Source: Meloidogyne chitwoodi
Lineage: Eukaryota; Nematoda; Chromadorea; Rhabditida; Meloidogynidae
NCBI GenBank assembly: GCA_015183035.1
Contig: JACZZP010000002.1
Coordinates: 1,488,001-1,552,000 of the forward strand
DNA: 64,000 nucleotides
Direction: 5' to 3'
Under the pieces are notes generated by a model. That model did not search any database and was not told where the DNA came from. It saw only the letters and a list, made by a program, of their open reading frames with translations. The position numbers and the translations under genes are program-made. Positions 26,769 to 40,197 of this stretch are shown piece after piece; positions within the stretch are counted from its first letter, which is position 1, and every line of letters starts with the position of its first letter.

Positions 26769-29700
26769 TTATTGTTGTTGTTTAATTCTATTATTATGTG
26801 CCAATTGATGATTAACAGAATTTAAAATTGTTGGTCTTTTTTAAAAATAAATAAAAATTATTAAAAAATATTTAAAAAAAAAATACCTTAAATTTAATAA
26901 AATTTCAATTTCATTAGAATTTAATAAATTTCCATTATTTATTTCATTTTGTGTTGTAACAGGAGTAAAAGAAACAGCCAAAAGAAAACGTGCAAGATTT
27001 GCTAATCGAGGAAATTGTTCTTCACCAAAAGAAGACCAAAATTCAAGAATATCACTTTTTTTTAAAAAAAATAATTAAAATTATAATTTTTTAAATTTTA
27101 TTATTTTACTTACTTAGTTTGTGAGGGTGTAAATGTTGTTTTTAAATAAAAATCTAATTCATCTTCTTCTTCATTTAATGAACATCCCTCTAATTGATCT
27201 AAAAATCGTCGTCTTTTTCGAAAAGGTTCATCTTTTTTTAAAAAAATATTATTTTATAAAATTAAATTTAAAAAAAAACTACTTTTAGTAAAATTTTCTT
27301 CTCTTTGCTTTAATTTATTACCAAGACCTGCCATTTCACGAATTTTTTCATAAACTAATAATCTTTCAGAATCTGAACAAATTAATGGTAAATGACGAAG
27401 ACGAGGATTTAATGCTGTCTAAAAATAATTTTATTATTTTTTTAAATAATTTTATTTATTTATTTTTAACCGCAACACGATGTTCAATACAAATATTAGA
27501 ATTAGCCCATTCTTTTAAATATAAATTAGCAGAAAGTCTAATAGAACTAAACAAATATTTAATATTATTATTATTATTTAATTCTTCTTCTTCTTCTTCT
27601 TTTTCTTTTTCTTTTTCAATTAGTAATTTATTTAATTGACATTCATGAATTAAAGCAAACCATTCAGGTAAAATCTTTTTTAAATTATTTTAAAAATAAA
27701 ATTAAAATAACCTTATGAAAATGTGGTTTATTTAAATCTAAAAACATTTGTGAAGTTTCATAAAAAGGTTCTAAAAAAGATTCTAATTCATAAAATATTT
27801 GCCAATTAATATTTTGTAATTCTTCTATAATAATAATTTGTTCTTCTTCTTTTTTATTTATTTTATTATCCAAAAATATTAAAATATTAGAACAATTCTC
27901 TTTAATAAATTTTAATGAAGGATATATCTAAATTTAATTTTATTTAAAAATATTTAAAAATATATTACAAAATTAGTAAAATCATAATAATTATTATTTG
28001 TTTTTTGATTTTTTATTTGTTTATTTAATTGTTCTAATTCTTCTAAAAATTGTTGTCCATAACCAAAATCTAATTTAATTAATATTTTAATTATTTTATT
28101 AATTAAATTAATTATTTTAATAATTTCTTGTTGATTAATTAATAAACATTTTTTTAAAATATTATTTAATTCTTTATTTATATTATTTAATAAATAAATA
28201 TTTGAAGGTAAATTATTTAATTCTTCTTCTTCTTTATTATTATTAATAATATCTTCTTCTATTGTAAATATTATTAATGGACAATTATTTAAATTAAATT
28301 CTTTTAATATATCACTAATAAAATTACCAAATATTTTAAATGTTAATTTATTATTATTATTATTTCCATTTAATTCTTTTAAACTTGAAACTCTTTAAAA
28401 TAAATTAATTAAATTAAATTAAATTCCCCTTTAAATAATACTTTAATATTCTTCTAGTAATTCTCCAATCATCTGTTATATAATTTATAGATATAATATA
28501 TTTTAATTCTCCTCCATATTCTATTTGATGACAATTTAATGATATTCCTATATTTTTTAATTTTTCAATATCATTTAAAGTTTCTTTATAAACAATTTGT
28601 TTTTGATTTAAAAATATCTTTAAAATTAAATAAAAATTAAATAAAATTAAATAAAAAACTTTTTTCATTTCATTTTCTGTTTGAATTAATTGTCTTTTTA
28701 TAGAATTATTAAATTGTTGTTTTTTAATTGAAGAATTATTATTATTAATAAAAGATCTACGTCCAATAAAAAGTAATGTTTCTACTAAATTTTGAAAACC
28801 TTCTCCTTCAATAATTTCCAATTTTAATAAATCTTTGGAACAAAAATTCATTACTGCTTGAGAAAATAATTGACGATCTGCTGAAGTAAAATGATGTCCA
28901 GAAAATGAAATTTCTTCTTCTTCTTTTTTATCTTTTTTATTATTTAATTCAGAACAATCAAAATTATTTTTTTGATAAGAAGAAGAAAAAGGAGGAGGAA
29001 GAAGAAGAGGATCACAATTTGAAGTAGTAGAAGACTCTGGTGATATTGTTGTAGATAAAAGACCACCAAAATGTTGTAATTGTTGTTTTTCCTTTTAAAT
29101 TAAATTATTTAAAAATAAAAAAATAAACCTCTTTTATAATTTCAGTTGATAATGGTTTAATTAATGATTGTTGTTGTTGTAAAGTAGTTGGACTAATTAA
29201 AGAATGAGAGGAAGAAGAAGAAGTAGAAGAAGAAGAATTAATATTATTATTATTATTAAATAATTTATTAAATATTAATTGAGTAGTAGAAGGAATATAA
29301 GAAGAAGAAGAAGAAGAAGATAATCCAGTTAATTGTTGTTGTTCAATTGAAGAAGAAGATCCACTATTATTATTATTATAATAATAAATTGATTGATTAT
29401 TAATTGAATTATTTCCTTTTAAAGCCATTTGTTGTTGTTGTTCTAATAAAATAGCTGCTGCAGCTACTGCTGCTATTTTTCTTTGATGTTGTTGAGCTAA
29501 TAAACGTAAATTTTGTTCTTGTTGTTGTATTATTAATTCTTGTTGTTGTTTTTGTTGTTTTGGAGAAGTTGAAGAATATTGTTGTAATAATATATCATTA
29601 TTATTATTTTGATGAGAATTTACTTAAATAAATTAAATAAAGTTTTAATAAATTATATATCAATGTTCTCCTGACCGGCCTTTTCCCGGTCATCAAAAAT

Positions 29701-30584
29701 GACCTGACCATGACCATCAATTTCGGTCAGGTCAGATCATTTTTGGTCATGATCGAAACTCGTTCAGGAGAACACTGTTATTTAAATTTATTTAAAAAAA
29801 TATATCTTTACTTCCAACAACACCACTACAAACAGAAGATTCAAATGAAGAAGAAGATTGATGAAATGAAATAGAATCATTTCCAACTGTTGTATCAGAA
29901 GAAGAACTTTAAATTTAAAAAATAAAAAATAAATATTAATTAATTTACCGTCTAACAGAAGATCTATAGCTATTACCAACTTGACATCTATGTCTTGTCA
30001 TATTTCCTGTTCCTCCCCCAGTATCTGTATAAAGTACTTTACAAGCATAACAAGCAACATAAGGTAATCTAGCATTAGTTAAAGTATCTACTACTTGACC
30101 AAATAAATTCCAAACTTCAGAACGTCCACGTTTTCTAACTAATTTGAAACGACCACGATTAAATCTAATATCTTGCTAAAATATTTTTTAAAATAAATTT
30201 AATAATTTAAATAAATACTTGAATATCTTGTTTTCGAGGAATTGGTTCAACACCAATATTATTTTCTCCTATTGGAAGAGATGTTGTTGTTTGTCCACCA
30301 CCACCACTAGATGTTGATTCTGTTGATTGCTTTAAATAAATTAATTAAAAATAAATATTTATTTATTTATTTATTTGTCTTACATTTCTACTTATTTCAA
30401 AATTATTAATATTTTCAACATTTAATTGTTTTTGTAATAATTGTAAATTAATTTGTTCTTCTTGAATAGAAGCTAAACGAGATGTTGGAGCAGAAATTGA
30501 AGAAGAAGAAGAAGAAGATAATGTCTGTTGTTGTTGGTGTGTTTCAATATATAATGGTTGTTCTCTTTTTTGTTGTTGTTGCAT
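26769..30584 (-). CDS. BED-type zinc-finger protein with hAT-derived C-terminus
   Basis: A ZBED/DREF-like nuclear protein, probably host-retained and derived from a hAT transposase. The first recognised exon starts MQQQQKREQPLYIETH. A BED-like finger lies at about 29960-30170: GRFKLVRKRGRSEVWNLFG, YVACYACKVLYTDTGGG and NMTRHRC (C-x2-C ... H-x-C, shorter than the common H-x3-5-H). Gln/Ser/Asn-rich exons follow (28980-29640). The hAT body has DRQLFSQAVMNFCSKDLLKLEIIEGEGFQNLV (28780-28900), WRITRRIL, NWQIFYELESFLEPFYETSQMF and NPRLRHLPLICSDSER. The C-terminal dimerisation-like segment is ILEFWSSFGEEQFPRLANLARFLLAV (about 26950-27060), and the end is NRIKQQQ. Many introns and no TIRs argue against an active transposon. 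An upstream exon is possible because an AG precedes the first ATG. Confidence 0.75.
29661..29777. repeat. 117-bp palindromic MITE made of TGACC words
   Basis: Ends CAATGTTCTCCTGACC and (complement) CAGTGTTCTCCTGAACG are inverted repeats. The interior iterates TGACC/GGTCA (GACCTGACCATGACC, GGTCAGGTCAGATC). Flanks TTATATAT and TTATTTAA match at six of eight positions. CA(G/A)TG ends and a possible 8-bp TSD fit hAT-type MITEs. It lies in an intron of the BED-finger gene. Confidence 0.65.
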
Positions 30585-31019
30585 CTTTTTAAAAATAAAT
30601 AAATTATTTAAATATTTTGGTAATAATTAACTCAGATTTTCCTTTATTTTTACAAATTTTCCTGTTTTTGTTTTGGCAAATAAGTAAATTAAAAGGATTA
30701 ATTAATTAACAAGTCAGAGCTAATATTTTATTTAATTATAAAAAAAACTATAGGGGGACCAAGCTCCGTTTAGATGATTACCGAGGCTGTTCAACATATT
30801 ATCTCTTTTAAATTAATTAATTAATTATTAAAAATATTTTAATTTATAAATTAAAATATAGAGCCTTAACTGATCTAAAATTATTATTCTGAAAATATTG
30901 ACAAATCTCACATTTCTAATAATTAATTAATTAATTATATACAATAAATTAATCCTTTTAAAAAGGAGAATTTTAGGTTTAAATATTAAAAATAATATAT
31001 TTTTATTAAAAATAATAAA
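30585..31019. other. Intergenic, with a GGGGACCAAGC block
   Basis: AT-rich space between two minus-strand genes. At about 30749-30768 AACTATAGGGGGACCAAGC appears. The core GGGGACCAAGC recurs at about 50217 and 52017, but no matching inverted end is visible near any of them. Nothing else is recognised. Confidence 0.4.
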
Positions 31020-33253
31020 TTAATTAACATGTCCAATTAAATTAGCTAAAGCATTATTTACTGCTTGTTGTTGTATTGTTGAATTATTTATTAATGAAGA
31101 AGAATAATTAGCTAAAATTTGTTGTTCTTGATTTAATTGTTGTTGTATTAATGTTGAAAATAACTCTTCTCTATTTACTTTTTTTTTAAAAATAAAAATT
31201 ATTTAAAAAATAAAAAATAATTTATTTACTTTTTTGTTGGTCTTTTTCTTCTTCTTCATATTCTTTTTTAATTATTTTATTATCTGGAATAGATGAAGAT
31301 GAAGATGATATTTGTTGTTGAAGTAATGATAATTGAGAATTATTATTATTATTATTTTGTTCAATATTATTTAAAGAAGGAGATAATGATGATTTAATTA
31401 TTAACTTTATTTATTTAAAAATAAATTAATTAATTTAATTATTTAAATAAATTCACCGAAGGAGTAAAAGACTTTGTTAATTGTTTTTCTTCTGATAATA
31501 AAAATGATGGAGAAACAATTGAAGAAGAAGATATTTGTTTGGTAAAAGATGATTTATTATTATTATATAAATGATTAGAAGAAGATGATTGTTCAAATAA
31601 TAATAAATCTTCTTCTTCTTCAACTGCTAAAAAAATAATTAAAATATTTAATAAAATTAAAAATAATCAAAATACCTGGATATTTACGTAATGTTCTATT
31701 ACTACTACTACTACTACTACTACTAATAATAATACCCGTTCTTCCTTCTAATTTATTTTGAGTTTCTTCTGTTAAATTATATTTTTCTTTTTCTTCTTTT
31801 TCCAATAATTGTTTTTGTTCATTAACATTATTTGAAATAAATAATGATTTTTGTTGTTGAATATATGAATAAGAAGAATATTTATTATTATCATCAATAC
31901 TAACCCTTTGAACCTTTTTTAAAATATAAATTAAATATAAATTATTAATTAAAATACCTCAGCTGTAATAGAAGAAGCAGGGGAAAGTTGTTCTTTTATA
32001 TTATTATTAATTATATTTTTATCAATTTTTTCTTTTGAAACACCACAATTGGTGATATCTTTTTCTTTATCTTTTATTATTATATTATTATTATTAGTGG
32101 CAATATTATTTAATTTATTAAATTCTTCTTTATTATTATTCTCAGTTTGTAACTTAAAATTATATATTAGGATTACTGTAATATTATTTTATTTATTAAA
32201 AAACAAACAAACAAACAATTAAAAATAATTTATTAATTTCTTTTTCTTTCTCCGTTGTTTTTAATTCAAAATTAGTTTGCACCGTAATATTTTTATTATT
32301 ATTATTTTCTCCTAAAGGTAAATCTTCTTCTTTTTTTTCTTCTTCTTCTGTATTATTTTCTTTATTATTTAATTTATAATTTTTTAAAAATATTTTTTCT
32401 TCTTCTTTTTCTTTAATTATATTTTCATTTAAATAATTATTATTTGCTTCTTTATTAAATTTTGAAATAAAATTATCTTCAGTGGCAACAGAAAATTGGC
32501 CACCCAAAAAAGGCCCAAAATCTGATACAGCTTCAATGTTAGCAAAAGAATTTTGTTGAAAATCTATTTTTAAAAATATTTATTTTAAATAATTTAAATA
32601 TATAATTAAAAAATATATATCATTTTATTAATTAAATTGTTTGTATTATATAATTAAATATTAATTACTCTTTAAAAAGAATGTTATAGTACTACTATAT
32701 TATTTTATTATTATTTATTAAAAAAAGAAACAATTCGGGAAAGAAGAATAAAAAAATAAAATAAATTAAAATTTAAAAGAGAAGAAAATGAATAAAAATT
32801 AAATTAAATAAATGGTTGATTTTTTAGTTATATTGAAGGACAAAAAACAAAAAAGAAAAAGAAAAAAGATCATTAAAATCAAAGTGAGAGAAAATAAAAT
32901 AAAGAAAAGTGTTCTTTTTTTTAAAAAAAATGTTCAAAAAATAATTTTTGTGCAATGAAGAAGTGCAATTTTTGAATAAAAAAGTGATGGGCGCGCAAAA
33001 ATAAAAATTTTTGAGGGTTTTTAAATAAATATATTTTTATATATGGCGACCTTGTGATGTGGTTTTTGGCTTTAAATGAATGAAAAATGAGTTTTTTTTG
33101 AAAGAAAATGAATAATATTTTTTTAATTTTTCTTAAAATTAAAATTTTTATTTAAAAAATACCAATAAATTGTTGTTCTTGACCATAAAAATTAAATATA
33201 AATTTATTTCCATTAATTAATTGTTGAATTAATGAAAATGGTGAAGTAATCAT
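31020..33253 (-). CDS. Asn/Gln/Ser/Glu-rich low-complexity protein, function unknown
   Basis: Not recognised. The first exon (33253 downwards) reads MITSPFSLIQQLINGNKFIF. After an intron of about 590 bp it continues FQQNSFANIEAVSDFGPFLGGQFSVATEDNF (32440-32560). Next are charged Asn/Lys/Glu stretches (32240-32440), NLTEETQNKLEGRTG with an eight-Ser run (31700-31770), and EEEDLLLFEQSSSS. The C-terminus is LFSTLIQQQLNQEQQILANYSSS...NNALANLIGHVN. Codons are almost all AT-ending. No folded domain is visible; it may be largely disordered. It lies 435 bp upstream of the BED-finger gene on the same strand, so it could be an alternative 5' part of that gene, though the stop after GHVN argues for a separate one. 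Confidence 0.5.
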
Positions 33254-35438
33254 TATATTTTAAAGAAAAGAGAGAGAAATATTAAATAAATGAATTAATT
33301 AAATTTTAAAATAAATAAAAGAGAAACCATTTAAATAATTGAGAAAAAAGATTTAAAGAATTAACGGAAGCTTTTAATGGATAATAATTTTATATTAAAA
33401 AGTGTCAACAGATATAAATCGGATTAAAAGAAATTAAAATTCTTTGCAAATACCTACTTAGTTAATATTTTAAATATTTATAATTATTATTTTTAAATAA
33501 ATAAATTTAAATTGTTTTTAATATTATTTAAATTATATAATATAATAATCATCTCAAAATATTTTATTATTTTTAAAGGTTTTCGTCAAAGAATGTTTGC
33601 CATTAAATTTATGAGGATTTAAAGATTAATGATGTAATAAAAGAAAGAGAAGATTTAAATTTATTTTTATTAAAAATTTAAAAAAATAAATTTAAAAAAT
33701 ATATATTATTAAAACAAAAATTAAATAAATAAAAAACCGGAAATAAAAAAGAATCTTTTTTTAAAAATAATAATTTAAAAATAAATAAATATTTAATTAA
33801 TTCATATATAAATAGCCAAACCTTAAATTATATTTAAATATTATTTTACGTAAAAATAAAATTAAAAATAAATATTATAATTCTAAAAAAATAATGTTAT
33901 GCGCAAGCATTTAAAAAAAATAATTTTAGTAAAAATTAATGGTTTGACAAAAATAAAATAAAAATTAATTTTAAATTGTTGCCAAGTAATAAAAATAAAT
34001 AAATAAAAATATTTTTAAAAAAATTAAAAATAAAATTATTTTTAATTTAAAATATTTTCTCAGCTGTAAATATAATATTAAGAACATTTTTATTTTTTTT
34101 AAATGTTCTTTTTATATTTGCAATGTTTAGAATTTATATATGTATGTGATTTGTTTCTCTAACTCTTAAACTATTTATTTATTTTTCTTTTCTCTCAATT
34201 TTTTCCTTTTTCTTCACTCAAAAAAATAAATAATTTATTTTTTATTTTTGCATCATTAAAATACTTTTCACTATTTTTTGTTGTAAAATTGTTATATATT
34301 TCTAACTAATAATTTAGAGTTATTTAATATAATTCTTTTCTAAATTATTGATAAATTTAAAAAAAGAAATGAATATATTATTATAATAAAAAAAGAGAGT
34401 AAAAAAAGGAAGTTCACAAATTCACCTTTGGCCTTTGACTCATTCTCTTTTTCTCTCTTTATTTATTTATTTATTTGAATCAGCAAAAGTTTTATATTAA
34501 TAAATGAGGGAAAATAAAATGATTACTAATTAAAATTAAAAAAAGCAAAGATGAGAAAAATTAAAAAATAGTAATAAATAAATATTTAATAAATTATCGA
34601 ACGGCTGATGACAATTTTTAGTCAAATGGATCATTCCATCAGCTGTGCTTTTAAATATAAAATATGAGTCTTTTCTCTTTTTATTATTTTGCTAATGTTT
34701 TTTATATTTATTTATTTGCTAGCTCAGTCAGAAATAATAAAAATATATTTAAAATAAATAAATGATAGGTCAGTCAGGTGATCATAAATATTAAAAAAAG
34801 ATTAAAGAATAAATACTAGAACTTTTATTTTATTTAAAATGATGAATAATATTATTATTAAATCAATAAAAGTATTTAGTACATTTTAAATAAGTCATTT
34901 CGAGAAATGTTTAAACAAAAACATTAAATTGGTTAATATTTAAATTAATTAATATTTGGATATATTTAATTAAAGAATAGTCCTATTAAAAAATAAAAAG
35001 GTTATAAAACAGAAATTAAAAAAAAAGCTTTTTTTACGTTGCGTGTCACAAGCATTCCTCAAAAATAAAATATATAATAGTAAATAAATAAATAAATAAA
35101 TAAATAGTAGAGAATAGTATATATTAATACATAGAATATATACATATATTATTTAACAATCGACTGAGTTAGTTAAAAAGCATTTGACATTTATAAATAA
35201 AAAAAGAAAATGGATAAATTAATTAATATTTATTTAATAAATTAATTAATATTTATTTAAAGAAGTATTTTATTTGGCAACAAATTATTTGGATTTTTTT
35301 TTCAAAAGTTATTTTACCAATTTATTTTTTGTTAATTTTAAATAAATAAAAAATATTCTTTAAAATTATTTTATTTTTTAAATTTATTGATAATTTATTT
35401 GTCCTTTTTCTTTATTTATTTTTAATAATTAAATATAT
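33254..35438. other. 2.2-kb AT-rich intergenic region
   Basis: No gene is recognised on either strand. There are many A- and T-runs and TAAA microsatellites (AATAAATAAATAAATAAATA near 35080). An imperfect hairpin, GGCTGATGAC... with ATTCCATCAGCTG, lies at about 34604-34650, in the least AT-rich part; an unknown RNA or regulatory site is possible but not supported further. Confidence 0.4.
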
Positions 35439-37957
35439 TTAATTATTAAATTTATTAACAATTTGATTAATTTCTTTTTTAATTTTTAAAGCTTTATGTC
35501 TACTTCTAGGCCAATCATTCCAACATTCTTCCATTAAATTACAAATTATTATTAAATACTTTTTAAAAATATATTTAATTTTATTAATTATTTAAAAAAA
35601 ACAAACATTATTTTCTTTATTATTATTAATCCATTCTTGTAAAATAGGTGGACGTATTTTCTAAAAATAATTTTAAAAATATATATAAAATTAAAAAAAA
35701 ACTTTTTCGCAAACAATTTCTCTCATTTGGTCAAATGATGGATATAAATAAATAAAAATTAATTAATTATTAAATAATAATACCATTTTCTATAATTAAT
35801 TCAAATGGAAGTTTATGTTGTATTTTTATTTCTTTTTGTTGATTATCAAAAATAATTAAATTATTATTATTATTTTCTGATATTAATGAATTATTTGAAT
35901 TATTTTTAAAAGAATTATTATTATTTATTTTTGTTGTTTTTGTTGTTTCCTTAATTTAAATTAATTAATTTAATATAATTTAAATTAATTACAAATGAAG
36001 ATATATTATTATTAAAAGATATTCCTCCTCCACTTGCAATACCACTTGAATTATTTAATGAATGATTATAATGACCTTCATTATTAAATTATTTATTTAT
36101 TTATTTAATCTTATTAATAATTTACAATAATTATTATTTTGTTGTTGTTTATTAATTATTAATTTTTGTTTTAAATTATTTATAGGTAATTGAATACAAT
36201 TAATTATTTCCCATAAAACAAGTGAAAAAGAATAAATATCTGCACATTTAAATTCTTCAAAATTTATTGGATTTAATGTTTTATTTAATATTTCTGGTGC
36301 CATATATCTCTTTTTTATTTAAATAAATTAATAATTATTATTTTATTTTTTAAATACTTTAGTTCCAACTTGTATATTTATTTTTTTAAATAAATTATCA
36401 TTAATAATTGCTAATCCAAAATCAGCAATACAACAAACCCCTGGCCTTTTAATTAAAATATTTTTTGATTTTATATCTCTATGAGCAATTTCTAATTTTT
36501 GACTTTCTCCTGTACCTCTAACTGGATTATGTAAATGTTCTAAACCATTTATTATACTTTTTTTTTTAAATAATTAATTAAAAAATAATAATTATTAAAA
36601 ACCTTAACGAAAGATTTAGAGCTTCTTCTAAATTTAAAAAATAATTTGAACGTAAATAATCATAAAGTGATCCTAATGGATGAAAATCAGTTATTAATAA
36701 CCTTTTTAAATTAAAAAATAAATAAATAAATTATTTAATTTAAATTACATTTGTGTTAAAGAATCAACATTACTTAACTAAAAATAAATAAATAAATTAA
36801 TTTATTTATTTTATAAAAATAAACTAACAATATCAGCAGCTATATATTCTTAAAAATTAAAAAAAATAAAATATATATAAAATAATTATATTATTTACGT
36901 AAAATATTTTCATGATTAAGCATTTGAGTAAGATAAATATCTCTTTCATTTCGCCATGATTCTTCTTCCGTTGTATAAAAAATCTTTAAAAAATATAATA
37001 ATTAATTAATTAATTAATTTAATTTTACTTTAACAGCAACAATACTCCCTCTATAAATTGCTTTACATAATTCTCCATAACGTCCTTTAGAAAATATTTC
37101 TTTCATTTGTAAATCTAAGCCTATACGTCTTTTATTTAAAATTATCTTCCCAGAACCACCAGATCCAGAATCTTCATTAAAATTTAGAAAAGAAGATTGA
37201 GTATTTAATTTACTAGTACTCTTTTCTTCTTTTTTTAATTTTTTATTAAATTTTAAATTTAATTGTCGTCTATTATTATTGCCTTATAAATAAATATAAA
37301 TAAATATTAAAAATAAATAAAACCTTGTTTTCTAAAATATTTATTAATTAAAGGTATTGTAATTAAAATAATTAAAAATAAACCAATTAAAAATCCAATA
37401 AATATAAAAATAAAAGCTTCTAAAGTATAATTAAAAGAATAAAAAGAAGAAGATTTTGCTTAAAAATTAATATATTTTATTAAAAATTAATAAAATAATA
37501 ACATAATTGTTCAGTAGAACGTTCAAGTAAAGGAAAAGAAGGTATAGAAATATATTTATTACAATAATTTCCTTCATAACAACATGAAATTGATCTTGGA
37601 TTAGAATGTGTAAAACGCCAAGCATTACACTAAAATATAAATAATTATATATATAAATTATTACCGTTAAATGAGATCCATTTGAACCTTTTTCAAGAGG
37701 AGCACAACCATACAAATTTAAAAGTTCAAAAGTAAGTGTTTGTTCATTAAATTCCTAAAAAATAATAATTTTAATATTTTTAATAAATTACCTGTTTTAC
37801 AGCACGAAAACAAGCAGCAAATTCATCCTTAAATTACTTTTTTATTTCTTAAAATTAAATTTACTTTTATGCATGTCTTTTCGTAATCACATTTTTGTGG
37901 TTCATCATAATTACAAAAACAAAATTTTCGAATATTTAATGTAATATTCCTATTCAT
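35439..37957 (-). CDS. sma-6: Type I TGF-beta/BMP receptor Ser/Thr kinase (SMA-6-like)
   Basis: Membrane receptor kinase that phosphorylates R-SMADs after ligand binding. The extracellular Cys-rich part includes [23 protein letters not shown] and CCYEGNYCN (37530-37950), the CCx4-5CN box of the family. A transmembrane helix lies at about 37350-37430 ([20 protein letters not shown]). The GS-type loop is [22 protein letters not shown] (37110-37175). The kinase has [75 protein letters not shown] and [12 protein letters not shown]. The end is [22 protein letters not shown]. The type I hallmarks are the GS loop, TTEE and RYMAPE. The annotated start lacks a signal peptide, so a 5' exon upstream of 37957 is probably missing. 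Confidence 0.85.
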
Positions 37958-38505
37958 AATTTAATTTTAATAAATAAAATATATACAATCAATTTACTAT
38001 TTTAAATTATATTTTTTAATAAATGATAAGAATTTTATAAAAATAAAATCAATTTTTATTATGACCTCTAAAAATGATAACAAAAATTAACAATAATAAT
38101 AATTTTAAAATAAAATACAAAATATTTCAAGTTAATTTTAAATAATTATATGTACATATAATATATAAATAACAACAAAGGAGAGGTCAAAAATGTGCAA
38201 ATGATGTAGCACTACCTCCTTTCCAGTCCATCAATCATAATTTATTTATTATTTCGTCCATCTGTCGCCAATACCTAAATAGAAAAAGAAAAATCAATTT
38301 ATTGCGGGGTGTCATTAATAATTTATATATTTTTAAAATAATTTTTCTTTTTAATTAAAAACTATTATATTTATAACTCAAAATTACATTTAAGAGTAAT
38401 TTTCTAATATCAAATTTTTAAAATTATTAAATATAAAATTGAAAAAAAAAACGTTCAGATCACAGTATGGAATCAAAATAATTATTTTTAAAAATCTTAT
38501 TGTCA
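37958..38505. other. Intergenic, between receptor kinase and CDC50 genes
   Basis: AT-rich, with one less AT-rich patch at 38195-38285. Any first exon (signal peptide) of the receptor should lie here or within the preceding gene, but none could be recognised. Confidence 0.3.
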
Positions 38506-40197
38506 TCATTGGGAATGTGAATGAGCGGTGCCATCCCCTTCCTTTAATTCAACGGCGGCCATTTCTTGCAAACTAAAAAAATTTTGAATTAAAAAATTCT
38601 TTTACTAACATACGAATGTCCATATTTTATGTGAATAAAGATAAATACAAAGCCAAAAATAGCACAGAGAATGCCAACACCAATATAAGAAAAACCTTCA
38701 AAAAATTCAAAGTATTTAAATATTTTAATAAAATATTTAAATTAAATAAAATAAAGCTTCTATTAAAAGTAGAAATCGGACAAACGTGTCGGTCGGTTTT
38801 TTTCGATTAAAAACCGAAAAACTCAAAAAAATTTCAGCCGATATTTTTCGTTTAAAAAACATTACCGAATATCGAAACCGAAAAAAATACCGACCGCGCC
38901 GATGTCCAATTAAAATATTATAATTAAAAAATGAACCAAGAAAAGGGTTTCGGCCACCCAACCAACTAGTTGTGCTAATTACAAAAGATTTTCGACCAGA
39001 AAAGGCACTGACATTGTAATTATAAACAACTTCTAAAGAATAATTTCCACGAGGAAGCCCATTACTATAAAATGGATCCTTTAATTTTCGGTAGGGCCTG
39101 AAAAAAAAATAAATTTAAAATACCTAAATTAAAAACTTTCTAAAATCAGGAAAAGCTGCTGTTCTCATCCAAATAATAAAATCAGCATTTTGAAATCCAC
39201 TATTTTGAACATTGACTAGATCTAACTGGCAAGGATGTTTAATCCAATTTGGAGGTTTAGAATAGCCCTAAAAGCTATTGTAATCAAAAATTTGAAATTT
39301 TTAATAAGAAAACCTGAAAAACTCCGCATAAATCTGCAGTTGTTTGACAATCACCATTAGGACATTTTGGATTAATAAATTTTGTTTTATCAGTCGGCCA
39401 AATTAATTCATCATAGCTCCATCCAATAATCCTGCCTAACTTATCCTTTAAGATGAAAGTATCTAAAAAATATTAATACAAACATTAAAACTAAAAAACC
39501 ATTAAACATTGAATTGGCAATAGCTCCACATGGTGCTATCTTTTTGCCGTCAAAATAGTCAAAAGGAGAACAATCAGAAACTTCCTGTTCACAAAAATTT
39601 TATTTTTATTAAAAAATCTTATTTGAAATAATAAAAAAAATTAATAAAAAAATAAGATAAAAACTGGTTAAGATAATTTTCTCAATATTAAACATACATC
39701 TAAATGTCCAAGGATTTGAAGATCATTTCTGCTGCGCATATAACGTCTATGGTTCTGGTAATAGTTTTCTAATTCATAATAAAAATAAACATCTCCCTAC
39801 AAAATAAAAATTTAATTTGATAAATTTTAAGAAAAAACCAAAAAATCTTCCTCTAATGAAATATTAATAACGCAATTAGTTACTCCAAGAGATAACTGAT
39901 TTTCACAAGCAACATCATAATATTGAGCCCATTCTTTAACTAAGAATAAGTTTCATTTGAAAAATATGAAATATATACCAGAATTGCTTGTTAGTATGAG
40001 CACAATTCCAACAGGTATAAAAAGAAGACTAATACTACCAAAAACAGGAATGACTGTCTTTGCATCTAAAATTGGTTGCCAAGCAGGAAGACGTTGTTGT
40101 CTCAATCTTGTATCTATCAAAATTTAATTAATGTAAAAAATTATGTTATTAAACCTTTAGGCCTTTGCTTTTTTATAGGTTCTCCTGAATCTACCAT
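38506..40197 (-). CDS. chat-1: CDC50/TMEM30 family P4-ATPase subunit
   Basis: Beta subunit of phospholipid flippases, needed for their ER exit and activity. Order of parts: [38 protein letters not shown]; the first membrane helix [17 protein letters not shown] (about 40000-40060); [45 protein letters not shown] (39720-39790), a family hallmark; [119 protein letters not shown]; the second helix [20 protein letters not shown]; and a short His/Ser tail. The exon holding the start has an AG about 40 bases upstream, either a 5' exon junction or a trans-splice acceptor. An intron at about 38720-38935 carries an ACCGA-word palindrome. Confidence 0.9.
38766..38913. repeat. ACCGA-word palindrome in a CDC50 intron
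   Basis: The left side reads ATCGGACAAACGTGTCGGTCGG and the right side is ACCGACCGCGCCGATGTCCAA, an imperfect inverted pair. In between are TTTTTCGATTAAAAACCGAA and related ACCGAAA words, some inverted. Sequence 40737-40803 shares the TTAAAAACCGAAACCGACCG core. Probably a short non-autonomous transposon. Confidence 0.6.

Noticed and set aside
26769..30584. Active hAT transposon
   Set aside because: Many introns, long low-complexity inserts and no TIR/TSD at the edges; more likely a domesticated host gene.
31690..31730. ACT-repeat/poly-Ser run as a microsatellite only
   Set aside because: It is in frame within the low-complexity coding exon, so it was kept as part of that gene and not listed as a separate repeat.
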